A stretch of 64,000 nucleotides of DNA from Cornus controversa (taxonomy: Eukaryota > Streptophyta > Magnoliopsida > Cornales > Cornaceae): assembly GCA_026545225.1 (NCBI GenBank), contig CM048845.1, positions 76,735,033 through 76,799,032 of the forward strand, in the 5' to 3' direction. The notes under the pieces are model-generated. The model was not told the DNA's origin and did no database searches. It saw only the letters and a program-made list of their open reading frames with translations. Shown one piece after another: positions 1 to 11,528 of this stretch. Positions within the stretch are counted from its first letter, which is position 1. Each line of letters opens with the position of its first letter. The position numbers and the translations under genes were made by a program.

Positions 1-195
1 CATATAATGGGTACAAATCTAATAAACTAACATAAAGAATAAAATTTATGAATCTAGTATTCATCTTTTACGTGATATGGAGTAGAGAGAAAGAGGAAGT
101 GTTAATACCCAGATCAGAAAATAAAGCAATCAACTGAAGTAATGAAAAATTCACACAAAATAAAATTTCAATTGAAGTCGGAGAGAGATGCTTAC

Positions 196-261
196 AACTG
201 CACTTTGTGTTCGACGGTGTCCATTTCTGCTGGCAGAAAATCTAGAGAAAATACCCACCAT
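196..261 (-). CDS. First coding exon of an unidentified plant gene (partial)
   Basis: On the minus strand an ATG at 261-259 opens 22 codons (MVGIFSRFSASRNGHRRTQS, then AV) that end exactly at a GT donor (195-194, GTAAGC). The basic, Ser/Arg-rich start with an HRRTQS motif resembles, from memory, the N-terminus of a conserved plant protein of unknown function. I cannot name it. The rest of the gene would lie left of position 1; positions 1-195 look like AT-rich intron with no second exon. The short exon, clean donor and GA/CT-rich leader upstream support a real gene, but length alone cannot prove it. Confidence 0.45.
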
Positions 262-800
262 ATTTGGGTCTTCACCTTCCAAACAGCCAATCACCCAAAA
301 TGATCTCTCTGATCTTGGTTGTATGAGTATCCTATTATTCAGTTTCTCTCTCTAGAGTGTAGAGAGAGAGAGAGAGAGTACAAGTAAGGGGAGGAAGGTG
401 ATAAGGTAGCTTGGTGTGATGGGTTTGGTTTGGATTCTCTCTGTTTCCATGTAGCAAGTGTGTACATATAGATATATATATATATATATATATCTTATAA
501 TTGTATAGTGGTAAATTTGGAGTCTGGAGGCTTGGTTGAAAAAAGCTGTGAGTAGAAACAAAAGGACGGTTGAGAGAATCATTAAAGAAAGAATCAAACA
601 GAAAGCTAATTAGTTAAGGTAAGATCTGAGCACCAGCTGAAGTGCTTAGGATAGATCGAGAGAGAGTGACTTTGTGAGGTTAGATACGCAATCCACTGTT
701 GCTGTCCACCGAATTTAGCCCCACCCCACAAGCTTCTGTTCAACATCTAGAGCGTGAAATCAAGTTCATCTAGAGAGAGAGAGAGTGTATTTTTGGATAT
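262..800 (-). promoter_or_regulatory. Leader/promoter region of the minus-strand gene, with GA and AT microsatellites
   Basis: Upstream of the 22-codon exon (minus strand) lie several GA/CT runs (about 342-380, 658-666, 770-785) and a TA run at about 473-491. CT-rich leaders are common in plant 5' UTRs. No ORF of interest is present. The TA run may be just a microsatellite rather than a TATA box. Confidence 0.3.
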
Positions 801-2024
801 TTTGAAAAAGAAAAAAAAAAAAAAGCAAACAAGTAAATGACGTTATTATTCAAATGTACTTTTATATCCTTTATAGTATTTGACCCTACTGTTATTTATT
901 TATGTATAAGGTTATCTTTTATTGAAATTAAATATATATTTAGTCTCGAATAGACTTCCTTTTTGCAAGGAACTAACAACAAATTTTGATTATAAAAAAA
1001 AAAGGCAAAAAAAAAGAGTTCTATACAAAATGGGGTGTTGCCGGTATAAGGTCACTTTAAAGTCTTTTTTTTTAATTTATTTTTTATGATCTTTGAAAAA
1101 GAAGAAGAAAAAAAAAATTGAGAGTTTGGTTTTTCAAAGCAACCAATAAGATTGTGCGACGGCGAGCAAACCCCAAACTTTTAATTTAAGGTGACTTTTG
1201 AATGACAATTGCTTAAAATCATCTAAAAATATATTTATTCCAAATGGAAAATGTTTAGCTTGTTGGAATTGTTTACGAAATGTGTTGGTCCAAATGGCCC
1301 TCTCAGAGGCCCGCGTGGGTTAGATCTGAGCCATATGTTCCATTAATTTCAGGACATTGTTGGCACTTTTTGTCACCTCTATTTTATTGTTTTGAAGTTT
1401 TGAACATGTTATAGTTATTAAATGTAAATTGGGTCTTAGTTATTCTTTATCATGGGAATGAAATGTAAAGAGAATAAATCATTTTGTTTCTTTTTTTTTT
1501 CTCTAGATAAATAACACACGCACGCGCACACAATTTTATCCTACTTGAAGATCAAAATTTTCATCTTTTCTTTGGAGCGGAGAAGTTTACCACCTAAGTC
1601 AAATAGTCTAATAATTTGTGGATTTATTATGCAGTAATACGTTTATATGCATGTAATATTTTACTTCGAAATGCAACAGGCTCAAATTCAGAGAAAGCAG
1701 TAGACATAACAACATGACATCAAAAACATTCAACACTATTACATCACATCGATAGCGCTGCGCATGCATCAAAAGAACCTCGTTTTGATGCGCTTGAAAG
1801 TACAAGAACTCTAATTTTTTTATACTCGATTAAGAGCGAGAAAAATGAAAGTGAATGGTGAAATCAATTATCAATTCTATTTATCAGTAATTGTACTCTA
1901 ATACATTTCAATCTCAATGTAGAAACGTAATCACTTACACGTTTATTTACGGATGTCTCAACCTCAATAACCTATTATGGACCCCACACATGGGATCAGA
2001 GGTGACGTTGTGCGTTAAACCCTA
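801..2024. other. Intergenic, no recognisable gene
   Basis: AT-rich sequence with poly-A/T runs and a short CA/CG alternating run near 1515-1532. Open frames here are short and have no family resemblance. Nothing else seen. Confidence 0.6.
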
Positions 2025-2082
2025 TTGGAGTGTTCATCTGTGTACATCACCGCATGGAGTGTTCATCCATATACATCACCGC
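2025..2082. repeat. Two-copy 29-bp tandem repeat
   Basis: A unit beginning TGGAGTGTTCATC and ending ACATCACCGC occurs twice in a row, differing at a few bases (TGTGT against CATAT in the middle). It lies just outside the left end of the candidate solo LTR. Confidence 0.6.
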
Positions 2083-3226
2083 GGAAGCTTAAATTGCATG
2101 CATGTACGTATACAACTACATTGCAAGCCCAGCTAACACCAATGGTTCTATTACATGACATCCCATAAATTTTCAATTATATCTTAACAATCCACTAACC
2201 ACACATTACGATGCATCGTTGAAGATGCGTAACATCTTACGAAATATTCTGGATTTTGTACAGAACACTCAACCATTTACGATGCATCGTTATTTGGTTT
2301 ACGATATATCGCCGTACCACGATTCACCATTATTGGGATTACGATACATCGTAATCACTCACCTGCTATAATAACCAATTTACCAAGTAATTACCATTAT
2401 CATTCTTATCTCATTTCTTAATCCATAACATAAGTATATTCTCTATACTATGCAAAACATTGAAATATCTTACACATATTTCACATGGTTTCAAACATGC
2501 AAATTAGATCTAATAATAATCGAATCCATAACACATAAACATTGAGATTCAAATATGTACCATACATTGTATTTCTCAAAAGTTATTTATAAATCATATG
2601 TGGCAATTACATTTGAAATCTAAATACGTCATTATAATTCAAATGTAAATACAACATTTTTATCATAGTCCATATGCCACAAATCGGCATGGACATCTAT
2701 CTATATATTCAAAAGGTAGAAATCCAAAAAGACTCAAAAGTCCGCCCGTGCATTCTAAGCCTCATCCTCCATGGGATGAGGCTGAGTAACTCAACAGCTC
2801 AGTAGAAATGATTTACCCGACTCTACCTCAACTCAAGCAGGCATGCATGAATGCGTATTAAATCTTTACATGACTACATGACAAGTATCCATGTTTTTCA
2901 TACTTAAAACATACAAGTTTTGAAAATCATGAGTGATGCTTTACATTTCAATAAAAAGGCAATTTGTATGAAGTCACAATTCACAATTAAACTCACACCA
3001 CGTATAACCGGAAATCAATTCAACTGAAGACTTCAACTTGTCACAATCCATAGTAAGGGTCGTTCTGGGACCACATACTCTGCTTACGCTCTACGGGTTG
3101 CTAATCCGATAGAAGCGATATCTGGTTGGCCAAGTTTTGGGTCTTGCACCATAGGGTTAGAAGCCCTTATTAATTCTCACATATGCCCAAAAAATACAAC
3201 TTTCTCACATAAGTGCACATTGCCAC

Positions 3227-4543
3227 CAGGGGTGGCAAAATGGGTGCAAACCTGCCAATCCGCCCACTTTTTAATGGATATGGGTGAACTATTATAAAAT
3301 ACGGGTCAAAATAGGTTGAATAAATCAAACCCATTTTTATAGCGGTATAAATGGGTGCTTATATTCAACCCATATTTCACCCATATTATAAGAGACCCAA
3401 AAGCATTCTAGAAAAGAAAAAAAGTATACATTATATTAAGCAATTAAGATTCTCTCTTTGTATATCACAATTCTCTCTCTATTCGGTCTCTCTAAAATTC
3501 TCTTTCTATATCACAATCTCATCTCTCTCTAAAGATTCTATCTATATCATGATCCCTCTCTCTACATACATAATCTATCTCTCTCTATCAATCCCCCTCT
3601 CTCTACATATATAATCTCTCTCTCTCCCGATCCCTCTCTCTCTAAGATTTTCTCTCTATATATATGTGTGCAAAAGGCCCATGATTTTATTAAATCAAGT
3701 TACAGGTGGCGATTGATAGATACATATACATATATATGTGCATACATAAATGTTGTTATTAATTGATTTTTATAGTTTCTCGGGACTTACAAAATAGGTC
3801 AGATCGGGTTAGTCTTACAAAATGGGTCTGGTCGGGTACAAATGTTTGAAGTTCATAAAAATTAGAATTATTCTAAGGGATTGACAGGTTGGGTCATGTT
3901 AATGGATCGAGTCGGGTCCTACAAATGGGGGTCAAAACACATTATAAATTATTATTTCTCTCTTTTGTTATATATTAGCCTTAATAATATCTGTTTTTTT
4001 TATTTCTGAAAAAAATAGTTTTCCTGGGTAAACGGTCGGGTCAAAACACATTATAAATTATTATTTCTCTCTTTTATTACATATTAGCCTTGATAATATC
4101 TGTTTATTTTTTATTTCTGAAAAAAATGGCTTTCCTGAGTAAACGGATCGGGTCATTGTAAATTAACCGGGTTGAATAAATTCTTGTAAACAGATTTGAA
4201 TTTATATAAATGGATCAGTTCATGCTAACTTGTTTTGTTAGCTTTGAATTTTATAAAATAGTATAAAATTTAAAAGAATTTTCCAAAAAGGTTATTGAAT
4301 TTAAGTGATCAAGCAAATTTCTTCATTTCAATTTACACAGTTAATATGAGTTTGTGTTTTTATTCGGTCATTTTTTTTCTATTTGAATATGATGATGGAA
4401 TTAGCCCAAATTAAAATTGATATTTACATTTTTTAATATTTAAAAATCGATCAATAGGTTGGCAGGTTGACCCGACCCATATTTGACCCACCCAAATTCG
4501 ACCTGGTCCAAATCTGCCCAACCCGCCCATTTTGCTAGGCCTA
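3227..4543. mobile_element. hAT-like non-autonomous transposon (1,317 bp)
   Basis: The left end CAGGGGTGGCAAAATGGG and the reverse complement of the right end TAGGCCTAGCAAAATGGG form an imperfect terminal inverted repeat, with the GCAAAATGGG core identical. Flanking 8-mers ATTGCCAC (3219-3226) and ATTCCCAC (4544-4551) match 7/8, the target duplication size of hAT elements. The inside is non-coding with many GGGT/CGGGT motifs near both ends and a 109-bp tandem duplication. It interrupts the candidate solo LTR. Confidence 0.7.
3931..4155. repeat. 109-bp tandem duplication inside the hAT-like element
   Basis: Copy 1 (3931-4039) and copy 2 (4040-4155) both start GTCAAAACACATTATAAATT and end near AAACGG(AT)CGGGTC. 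They differ by scattered substitutions and small indels. Confidence 0.8.
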
Positions 4544-5564
4544 ATTCCCACATAATACACCAAACTCCAAAATTTTCACAATTTTCGCCATATGCATAAC
4601 ATTTAAAAAGTCTATGCATTTCAATTATCAACCCATGCATATTCCATACAAATCAACCATTTCATGAAAATCATAACACTTATGCATTTTCAAGAAAATG
4701 TTCTTTCATGCATATTCCCAACATATAAAATCAACTCTCACAAAACTCCTCACATGAACACAAAATCACAATAGTTCATTCACAGACATCAACTGCACAT
4801 ATGCAATACATAAACTCCAACTAAAGCATGCTAGACATTCTATATATATGCAAAAAGTTTACATTTTCACAAAATTCTCAAAACAAAGTTTCATATCACA
4901 AGTATGTGACCTATAAAATCAAAATAGGAAAGAGATTTACACCCCTACCTCAAATCTCGAGTCTAGAAAGTTAAGTCCCAAATTACCAGCCTTTTCCACC
5001 TTACCAAATGTGGACTTTGTTCAGTTCACTATGTAACCTTTGCTGAGTAAAGCAATCCATTTGCCTTCGACATTTTCCAATTCAAAGCCTAACACTTCTG
5101 AAATGTAGAGAGAAGTGAGAGAGATGAAATGAGAGAGTTAGAGAGAGAGAGAGATTGCTGTAAAAATGAAATATCTCAGTCCCTCTAGATATTTATCTCC
5201 TTTAGGGGCCCAAAATGACCAATACACCCCCGGAGTCACTTAATGTACCTTTCTGACATCCGTTTTCGATTTCGGAAGTAGTTGTAGCTCCAAAATTAAT
5301 TCCTTCACTCTTTAAAAATATTTTTTTTGGTCCATAACCAAAAATAATATTTTTTCAAAAAAAATTTAGATTTTCAGGTCCCCGAGACCCCGTTGACCCA
5401 AAAAGTCAAACTTCTCAAAACATTTCGAAAATTTTCAAAAACCTTAATATTACTCCCCAATCATGTTTTCCACAATTAAAACATGCTAAATATCATTTAA
5501 AATGCAATTTGGGCAAAATGATGCTTAAAATAAAAATCGATCAAAATTAGACTCGGTCTCTACA

Positions 5565-6011
5565 ACCTATAATAGAATTGAATGGGCTTCCTTGGAGGTT
5601 GTTCTTAAATTGTTTGGTTTTCCTTGTGGATATTTACTTAATAGTGGGTATCCATCATTCTCTTCTTATTATCTTACTAAATGGTTTAGTCCTTCTAGTA
5701 GTTCTTTGTGGAGAAGTATTATTGGCAGCTTCTTAGAAGCCCAATAATTACAAGAAATTACTACAATTACTTGGTCTCCACCAACAACAACCCACAAGTA
5801 AAAAAACTAAATAAAATTGACACATTTACTTATGTAACAAATTATAATTGAACGAGATGATGTAGTCTCGAATCATATAATTATTTTTTTAATAAATAGG
5901 TGTGGTGTCTGGAATCAGAGTAGTGCACAAATCCCCTTTTGTTTCTCACTTGATAGCAAGGTTAAGAAATGGGAAGGGTACTTATCAAATGGGTGGCTCA
6001 TCCATTGAGAG

Positions 6012-6070
<59 letters not shown>

Positions 6071-6458
6071 CCATCTAGAAAAAAAAAAGATATTAAATAA
6101 AAATATAGCTAGCTTGAAATTAATTTGAATAACATGAGTTTATATTTCTAGCCATTTACATTTTGATCAAATTCAGGCCCAATAAATTATAGAACAAAAT
6201 GAGTACAGTAAACTATTATCTATTGGGTAATACTATTGCATATCTATATTGGTCCAAATAATCTAGTTACTATTACTATTTACTAGCAATGGCTAGTTGG
6301 CTACATACTTACTTTATCCCGATTTCAAAATTCGTATAGCATAATGTAGGTTCAAATAACAACATAATAATCACAGTTCAGTACTGAAGACTAAGATAAG
6401 TTTTTTATGCTAAAAATGACCATACATATAGTTATATGCTTTATCAAATGTCAGAACT
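5565..6458. other. Intergenic, no recognisable gene
   Basis: Contains the AT/AG microsatellite at 6014-6070. The stretch at 5580-5740 has somewhat coding-like composition, but no frame gives a protein I recognise. Confidence 0.5.
6014..6070. repeat. (AT)n(AG)n compound microsatellite
   Basis: About 19 AT units (6014-6052) run directly into about 9 AG units (6053-6070). Confidence 0.95.
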
Positions 6459-6911
6459 GTTAGAAAATTTTAATGAAAATTGAGTATTTTATTATATGAG
6501 TTATGCTAGGATATTAATTCGTAGAGAATAAACACTATTAATGTTGGTTGAAGGTGAAACAACATGATTCACACTAAATAGACACAAAAAATGTGTGATA
6601 ATATCGAGTATACACTATTAGTGTCGTTTAAAGTTGAAACAGTACGAGTCACAACCTTTTGCATCAAAGTACATGTCCCATGGCTATTTAGGTACTTTTG
6701 AAAGGGTGCTACTATGCCTATAAATAGGTCCCTCAATTCTCATTTATAAAACATGTTGTCAAGGGTCCGTTCAACATTATTGCGAGCGCAATAATTGTCT
6801 TAAGTACATAGAGTCTAACTTTAGTTTCGATTTATAGGTTCTTTAGTATTTATGTATTTTACAATTGTTTTATATCTTAAACAGTATCATATATGCATAT
6901 ATTTTCTAACA
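6459..6911 (+). repeat. 5' LTR (453 bp)
   Basis: It begins TGTTAGAAAAT and ends ATTTTCTAACA, a perfect 11-bp terminal inverted repeat with TG...CA ends. The same start (TGTTAGAAAA) recurs at 10077 after a purine tract. A TATA-like box is present. A standard initiator-Met tRNA primer site is not obvious just downstream. Confidence 0.75.
6719..6726 (+). promoter_or_regulatory. TATA box of the 5' LTR
   Basis: TATAAATA followed by GG, 193 bp before the LTR 3' end, a normal position for an LTR promoter. Confidence 0.5.
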
Positions 6912-9126
6912 ATCTTAAGACAATTATTGTGCTCTGTTATTGTATATATGCTATTGTTTAAGATAATGATATTATACTAAGTAGAAAATATTAACGAGTT
7001 CAATATTAGTTAAATATTTGTGAAATATTTGTATCGTATAGAGTATTGTTTATTTTGTGAAATTTAATATTTGTGATATAATATTGTTTAAGTTTGTGTT
7101 ATGCCTTAATTCAATATTGGTGCAATATTGAATATGCATTTTATTATTTTGTAAATTCATCTATATGCAAATCATATGATTTGAGTTGAATGTTTTTATT
7201 ATAGTATAAATTTGATATTACATAGTTAATAGTTTTATGATTTGCATTTAATATGCTTATATCTAGGTGATAAGTTTAAATATGATACATGTTATTCAAT
7301 ATTTATGAAATATTGATCTAGTGTTACATTTAAATTAATGTTGTAGTTATCAATATTTCTATAATGTGACGAATGACAAATGTAATAAGATATAATTATT
7401 CTTGTCAAGAATAAGGAGAAATTTTGAAAATTTCTTCAAGGCACGTATTGTGCTAGAGGAATAATTGGGTGTTAAAGAGATATATACCATACTATAAATT
7501 ATAAGACCATTGAGGGTACACATGATAAATGGTATTTATCATGATTTCTAAAATCAACCTGGTACTCAAATCAGAGGGTGATGAGTCGATATTTCTCATT
7601 ATATCTGCTCCGATAAGAGGATTGTATTATTTATCAAATATGAACGTTAAATCTTCTTAAGAAAATCCTCTACTACCAAAATAAGGTTGTATGATAAATA
7701 ACCTTAAGGAGAGAACTCGTTCTTCAATGAGTTAATATATATGTATTAAATTCAAGGGTGTGTAAGAGATATATCATAAACCTGGAATCAAGTTAATTTT
7801 ACTATTTGTGTGATGTCCTAACTCAAATTTGGCACATGTGAAAGAAAATTAACTAGAATTTATTTTCACTCATACAAAAGAGTGTTGTACCTCTAGTGTT
7901 AAATTACAATGATATATGTGACTTAATATATGTGCATACGAGAGATGAAAAAAAGTATTTAATACTTTGATAGGAATTACATAAGATACTGTGAAACAAA
8001 ATTTGAGAATGATGTTGAGAGTAAATTTAGCAATTTAAATGAAATTGTGTTGTTAAATGCAAGAATCATAAAATACTAATGATTTGTAGATAAATTATGG
8101 TTTACCCAAAAGCTATGGGGGAGGTTCAACTATCCTTAAATTTAGTCTTATATCTCATTAAGAAAATTATTAAGACACCAATTGATTGATATATAGAAAG
8201 ACCTTATATCTTTCTATAAATACTTAGAAATGTGGGGGTGTCTATATAATGTGATAATATTTAAATCCTAAAATTATTAAGATATTAATAGGACATATCT
8301 TGTGCATAATTCAAGAATATAGAATAAGATTCTATTAATGAAAAATTGATTTGAAATAACCAAGGAGGGTTAATAGTTTTAGATTATGAACAAAGAATGC
8401 AAACTTATAAAATATATGTGTAGATTGAAACAAACACAAAATCAATGACATAGGTTAGGTGGTTACATGTCAATGAGTATGATGTATGCTAAAGATGCTC
8501 TAGATGGATATATTTTCTAACTATGTTGTTGTGATCTAAATGACAAGTTACACATAACTTGATATACAAGCAATCCAAGAGAATACTAAGTGTATTGCGG
8601 TGGTTGAGATACATCTTGAAATTAATGATTTCATTTATCAATGATTGACATTGAAATTAAGGGATATAAAAGACTTTAGATCCATAAATGAACATGTCTT
8701 TAATATTAAATGTGTAGTCATGGAATATAAGTTAGTTACTTTTAAAAAAGGGATAATGATTAAGAAGTTGTGAAATTTCTTAAAGGATATTTCAAATTGG
8801 CTAACACTTGCGCCATTGCTCTCAAATGAGAAAATCTCTATAGAGTGTATAAATAAAAAAATAACCTAGTGGCCACATATATGAAAGGTCGAACCAGAGA
8901 GCAAGTGACGATGTCATTGAGGGAAATAGGCTTAAAGCCTAAAACTAACGAGTCACCTTAATGGAAATCTATCTAGCTGACTTGAGATTCCAATATCTAG
9001 ATTCAAAGAGAGAACTGAAATTTTGAGTGACTCATTAGTAGCACTGAAAGATTTTATCTTCTACCCATTCTTATGATGACACAGTGCTGCCTGTTATGGG
9101 TATCAGGGTAAGCAAATACTTTTAGT

Positions 9127-9660
9127 TAGGGGTGACCACGGATCGGATCGGATTTTGCATAGTTCTAATCCGATCCGCGGATTACGGATTGGAGAAAATC
9201 TAATTCGATCCGATCCGTGGCAATCCACCAATCCGATCTGTGATTGAACGGATCGAATCGGATCGGATTGACGGATTGGCCTAGTACTCCTATTTGAATT
9301 TTTTTTTTCTACTTCAAAATTTTCAAAAAAAAAATTGATCAATAAACACAACACTTTTTAAATGAACACAATTGTTAAATAAACAAATATAATATATATT
9401 GAGTTTTTAGGTTTACCCATGTAAATATGTAGTATATTATATTATTATACATATAATTACTAGTTATATATATAAATATATTGCCACGGATCAGATTGCG
9501 GATCGGATCAAATTTCTGACCCTCCAATCCACAATCCGATCCGTGGCTAATGAATTTTAATTTTTTAATCCATCACCAATCCATTAGTTAACAGATCGGA
9601 TTGGATTCGTCCAGATTGGATCGAATCGGATTGGATTTGCGAATTTTTTGTGCACCCCTA
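9127..9660. mobile_element. hAT MITE (534 bp) with perfect 8-bp target duplication
   Basis: Starts TAGGGGTG and ends CACCCCTA (perfect 8-bp inverted repeat) and is flanked on both sides by CTTTTAGT (9119-9126 and 9661-9668). The inside is rich in GATCGGAT/ATCCGATC repeats near both ends, so the whole can fold. It is nested in the internal part of the 6459-10113 LTR element. Open frames inside are by-products of these repeats. Confidence 0.88.
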
Positions 9661-10076
9661 CTTTTAGTTATTCCTATATCTTGAAAATTCAAGTGGGGTA
9701 TGGCAAGATTCTTTTAATAGAGAATCACATATATGAGTGTGAAGTGGGCCACTTCTATGAGCATGATAAGGATAAGTTCTCTAGAGCACTCATGAATACC
9801 AGGACTTGTTCAGGGCCGAAATGAACACAACTGAAAAAACCAACTTTGTGCGAAAAGGTATCGTGTGTATACTATTGTCTGGTTTTACACAAACGACTGA
9901 ATATTTCAAGACTTTATGTCACTAGTTAGCCAAGTAAATCCAATAGTATTACACTAGGGAAGATTCAAGGCCAAAATTTATCTATCCCGATGCAATAACT
10001 TTCTAATTGTACTATTTCTAGTGACAGTTGAGTATTTTTTTTGCATTTGAGGCTAATTTTCATTCATGTGGGGGAT

Positions 10077-10113
10077 TGTTAGAAAAATTGAATAAAAATT
10101 GAGTATTTTTTTA
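10077..10113 (+). repeat. Truncated 3' LTR
   Basis: TGTTAGAAAAATTGAATAAA follows the purine tract and matches the first about 37 bp of the 5' LTR with small differences. The match stops where the next repeat starts. Confidence 0.6.
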
Positions 10114-10486
10114 CATAGAACCGAACCATGAATAATCGATTTGGTTCAGTTCAGTTTCATGGTTCCATTATTAGTGCCTTAATGGGTTACTATATTATTA
10201 TATTTTATATAAAGTATAAACGGTTCTCACAGTAAGATTATTAGTACATTACATTACTAGTTACATACTCACACTTGCAAGTTTACAACTTACTTATTTA
10301 TATTAATTTATATAATATAATTTATATATAAACGGTCCGGTCTGGTTTGATCCGGTCTTGAGGGACATGAAACTGGAACCGGATCGTTAATTCACGGTTC
10401 CAATATTTTAGAACCATAGAAAAATTGGACCGAAGTGTTCGGTCCAGTTTGGTTTACTGGTTTGGATGAATTTTTTTGCACCCCTA
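10114..10486. mobile_element. hAT-like MITE remnant, left end missing
   Basis: The right end reads TTTTTTGCACCCCTA, the same end type as the element at 9127-9660. The inside has repeated ACCGAACC/GGTTCAGTT and CCGGTC motifs. A matching TAGGGGTG left end is absent, and the 8 bp after the right end (CAAAATAT) are not found on the left. The left part seems lost together with the rest of the LTR. Confidence 0.5.
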
Positions 10487-11483
10487 CAAAATATGGAGCA
10501 TGCTTTACTAATTTTTGAGATTTTAAATAATTTTGATGCTTTTCTAATTTACCATGTTTTCTCATGTTACAAATAAAAAATTATAGAATTTCCTGGACGA
10601 AAGCACCGTTGTGATTGTTGATACCTTGGCTCTAGCTTTTTTATTGGACAAAAATGGTTTATCATGATGGAAGTTTTTGTAATGGAGAGAGTACATGGTG
10701 GATTGTGTGATAATGAAATCGTGTTTGTTTGGATAAGAAGAATGAGAGAGAGAGAGAAATGAAAACCAGAAGATACAAGGTGAGAACAGAAAGAGATAAA
10801 AAGACGGAGAGAATTTTTTTTTTCTTCTCAAACATGGAGAGATGACGTATAGTTTTAATGGGCATGAAATAGGATTACTTTGGTCATTTCTTTTATCTAA
10901 AATAAAAGTGGAGTTCGAATATCACCTCATTTTTCTCAAACACAAGTTGACTTTCAGAGAGGAATCCAACAAATGGCCTCCTTACTTATTTTTTTTTATT
11001 CCTAAAAAGCAATGAACCTATTTTTTTTTTAAAAATTTTACCATAACTCACCACAGAGGTCTGTCACCCAATGTTATTTAAAGTGAAAGGTCAAGTCTCT
11101 CAAGCATAATCTGGAGAGAGCATCCACATCGAGTTCTTGAGAGTCCGATTTGAATGATTTTTCGCAAGCGCAATCCCACATTGGGCTTGAGAAAATGGCA
11201 GGCTCCACTTAGGGCTCACGGAAGGGGCTGGGGTATTCCCCAATTGGGGAAAGCAAATTCGAACCCGCATATGGGCCCGACCTATTTTTTATTTTATTAT
11301 CTCAGACAGAAACTACGTCATTTCTATGTCTTTTTTTTAAAGGTCTGTTTTACACACACACCAACGGTCAAATGCACTTTGACCGTTGTCTTAGGGGCTG
11401 TTTGGCCAAAAATAATTATCAAAACTGCTTTAAAGTAGCTTTTTGGTTTTTTTTTTTAATAATTTTTTTTAGGACAAATCTCT
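10487..11483. other. Intergenic, no recognisable gene
   Basis: Minus-strand frames at 10562-10865 are Ser/Phe/Leu-rich by-products of AT/GA-rich DNA. GGGGCTGTTTGGCCA at about 11394 resembles the repeat end at 15204 (see findings). Confidence 0.5.
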
Positions 11484-11528
11484 GCTAATATAGCAGTTAT
11501 GTTGGCAAAGCCAAACCACTATATTAGC
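11484..11528. repeat. Short palindromic repeat sharing sequence with 15204-15265
   Basis: Perfect 10-bp arms GCTAATATAG / CTATATTAGC enclose TTGGCAAAGCCAAAC. The segment GCTAATATAGCAGTTA...TTGGCAAAGCCAAAC aligns in direct orientation with 15222-15256 on the other side of the Helitron-like unit. Confidence 0.6.

Larger units (their letters stand above)
2156..5564 (-). mobile_element. Probable Ty3/gypsy-type solo LTR, split by a hAT-like insertion
   Basis: Read on the minus strand the segment starts TGTAGAGACCGAGTC (5564 downward) and ends GGGATGTCA (2156), the TG...CA form of an LTR. It holds no coding sequence. Its layout (CT-rich leader around 5100-5160, then long non-coding sequence) resembles large plant gypsy LTRs. 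Without the 1.3-kb insertion at 3227-4543 it is about 2.1 kb. No second LTR, primer site or pol sequence is seen, hence solo LTR. The flanks TTACA and ACCTA do not match as a target duplication, so the ends are uncertain. Confidence 0.4.
6459..10113 (+). mobile_element. Non-autonomous LTR retrotransposon with truncated 3' LTR
   Basis: A 5' LTR (6459-6911), about 3.1 kb of degenerate internal sequence, a purine tract (GTGGGGGATTG) and the first about 37 bp of a 3' LTR (10077-10113) are visible. No intact gag or pol frame remains. Weak coding-like stretches at about 8450-9000 contain frequent stops. The element carries a nested hAT MITE at 9127-9660. Its 3' LTR is cut off where another repeat begins at about 10114. 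Low coding content suggests a LARD-like or decayed copia element. Confidence 0.65.

Noticed and set aside
2200-2360. Recurring ACGATGCATCGT / ACGATACATCGT words as a CRISPR-like or regulatory array
   Set aside because: Irregular spacing, few copies and variable sequence in a plant LTR-like region; most likely internal LTR repeats.
9103-9354. 83-codon minus-strand open frame rich in RSDPIR
   Set aside because: It lies inside the hAT MITE and is produced by its GATCGGAT repeats.
10562-10865. Overlapping minus-strand frames with hydrophobic Ser/Leu/Phe content
   Set aside because: By-products of GA-rich DNA; no start context, no family, two frames overlap.
11252-11285. TTCGAACCCGC as a tRNA B-box
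   Set aside because: No A-box at the right distance and no cloverleaf can be drawn.
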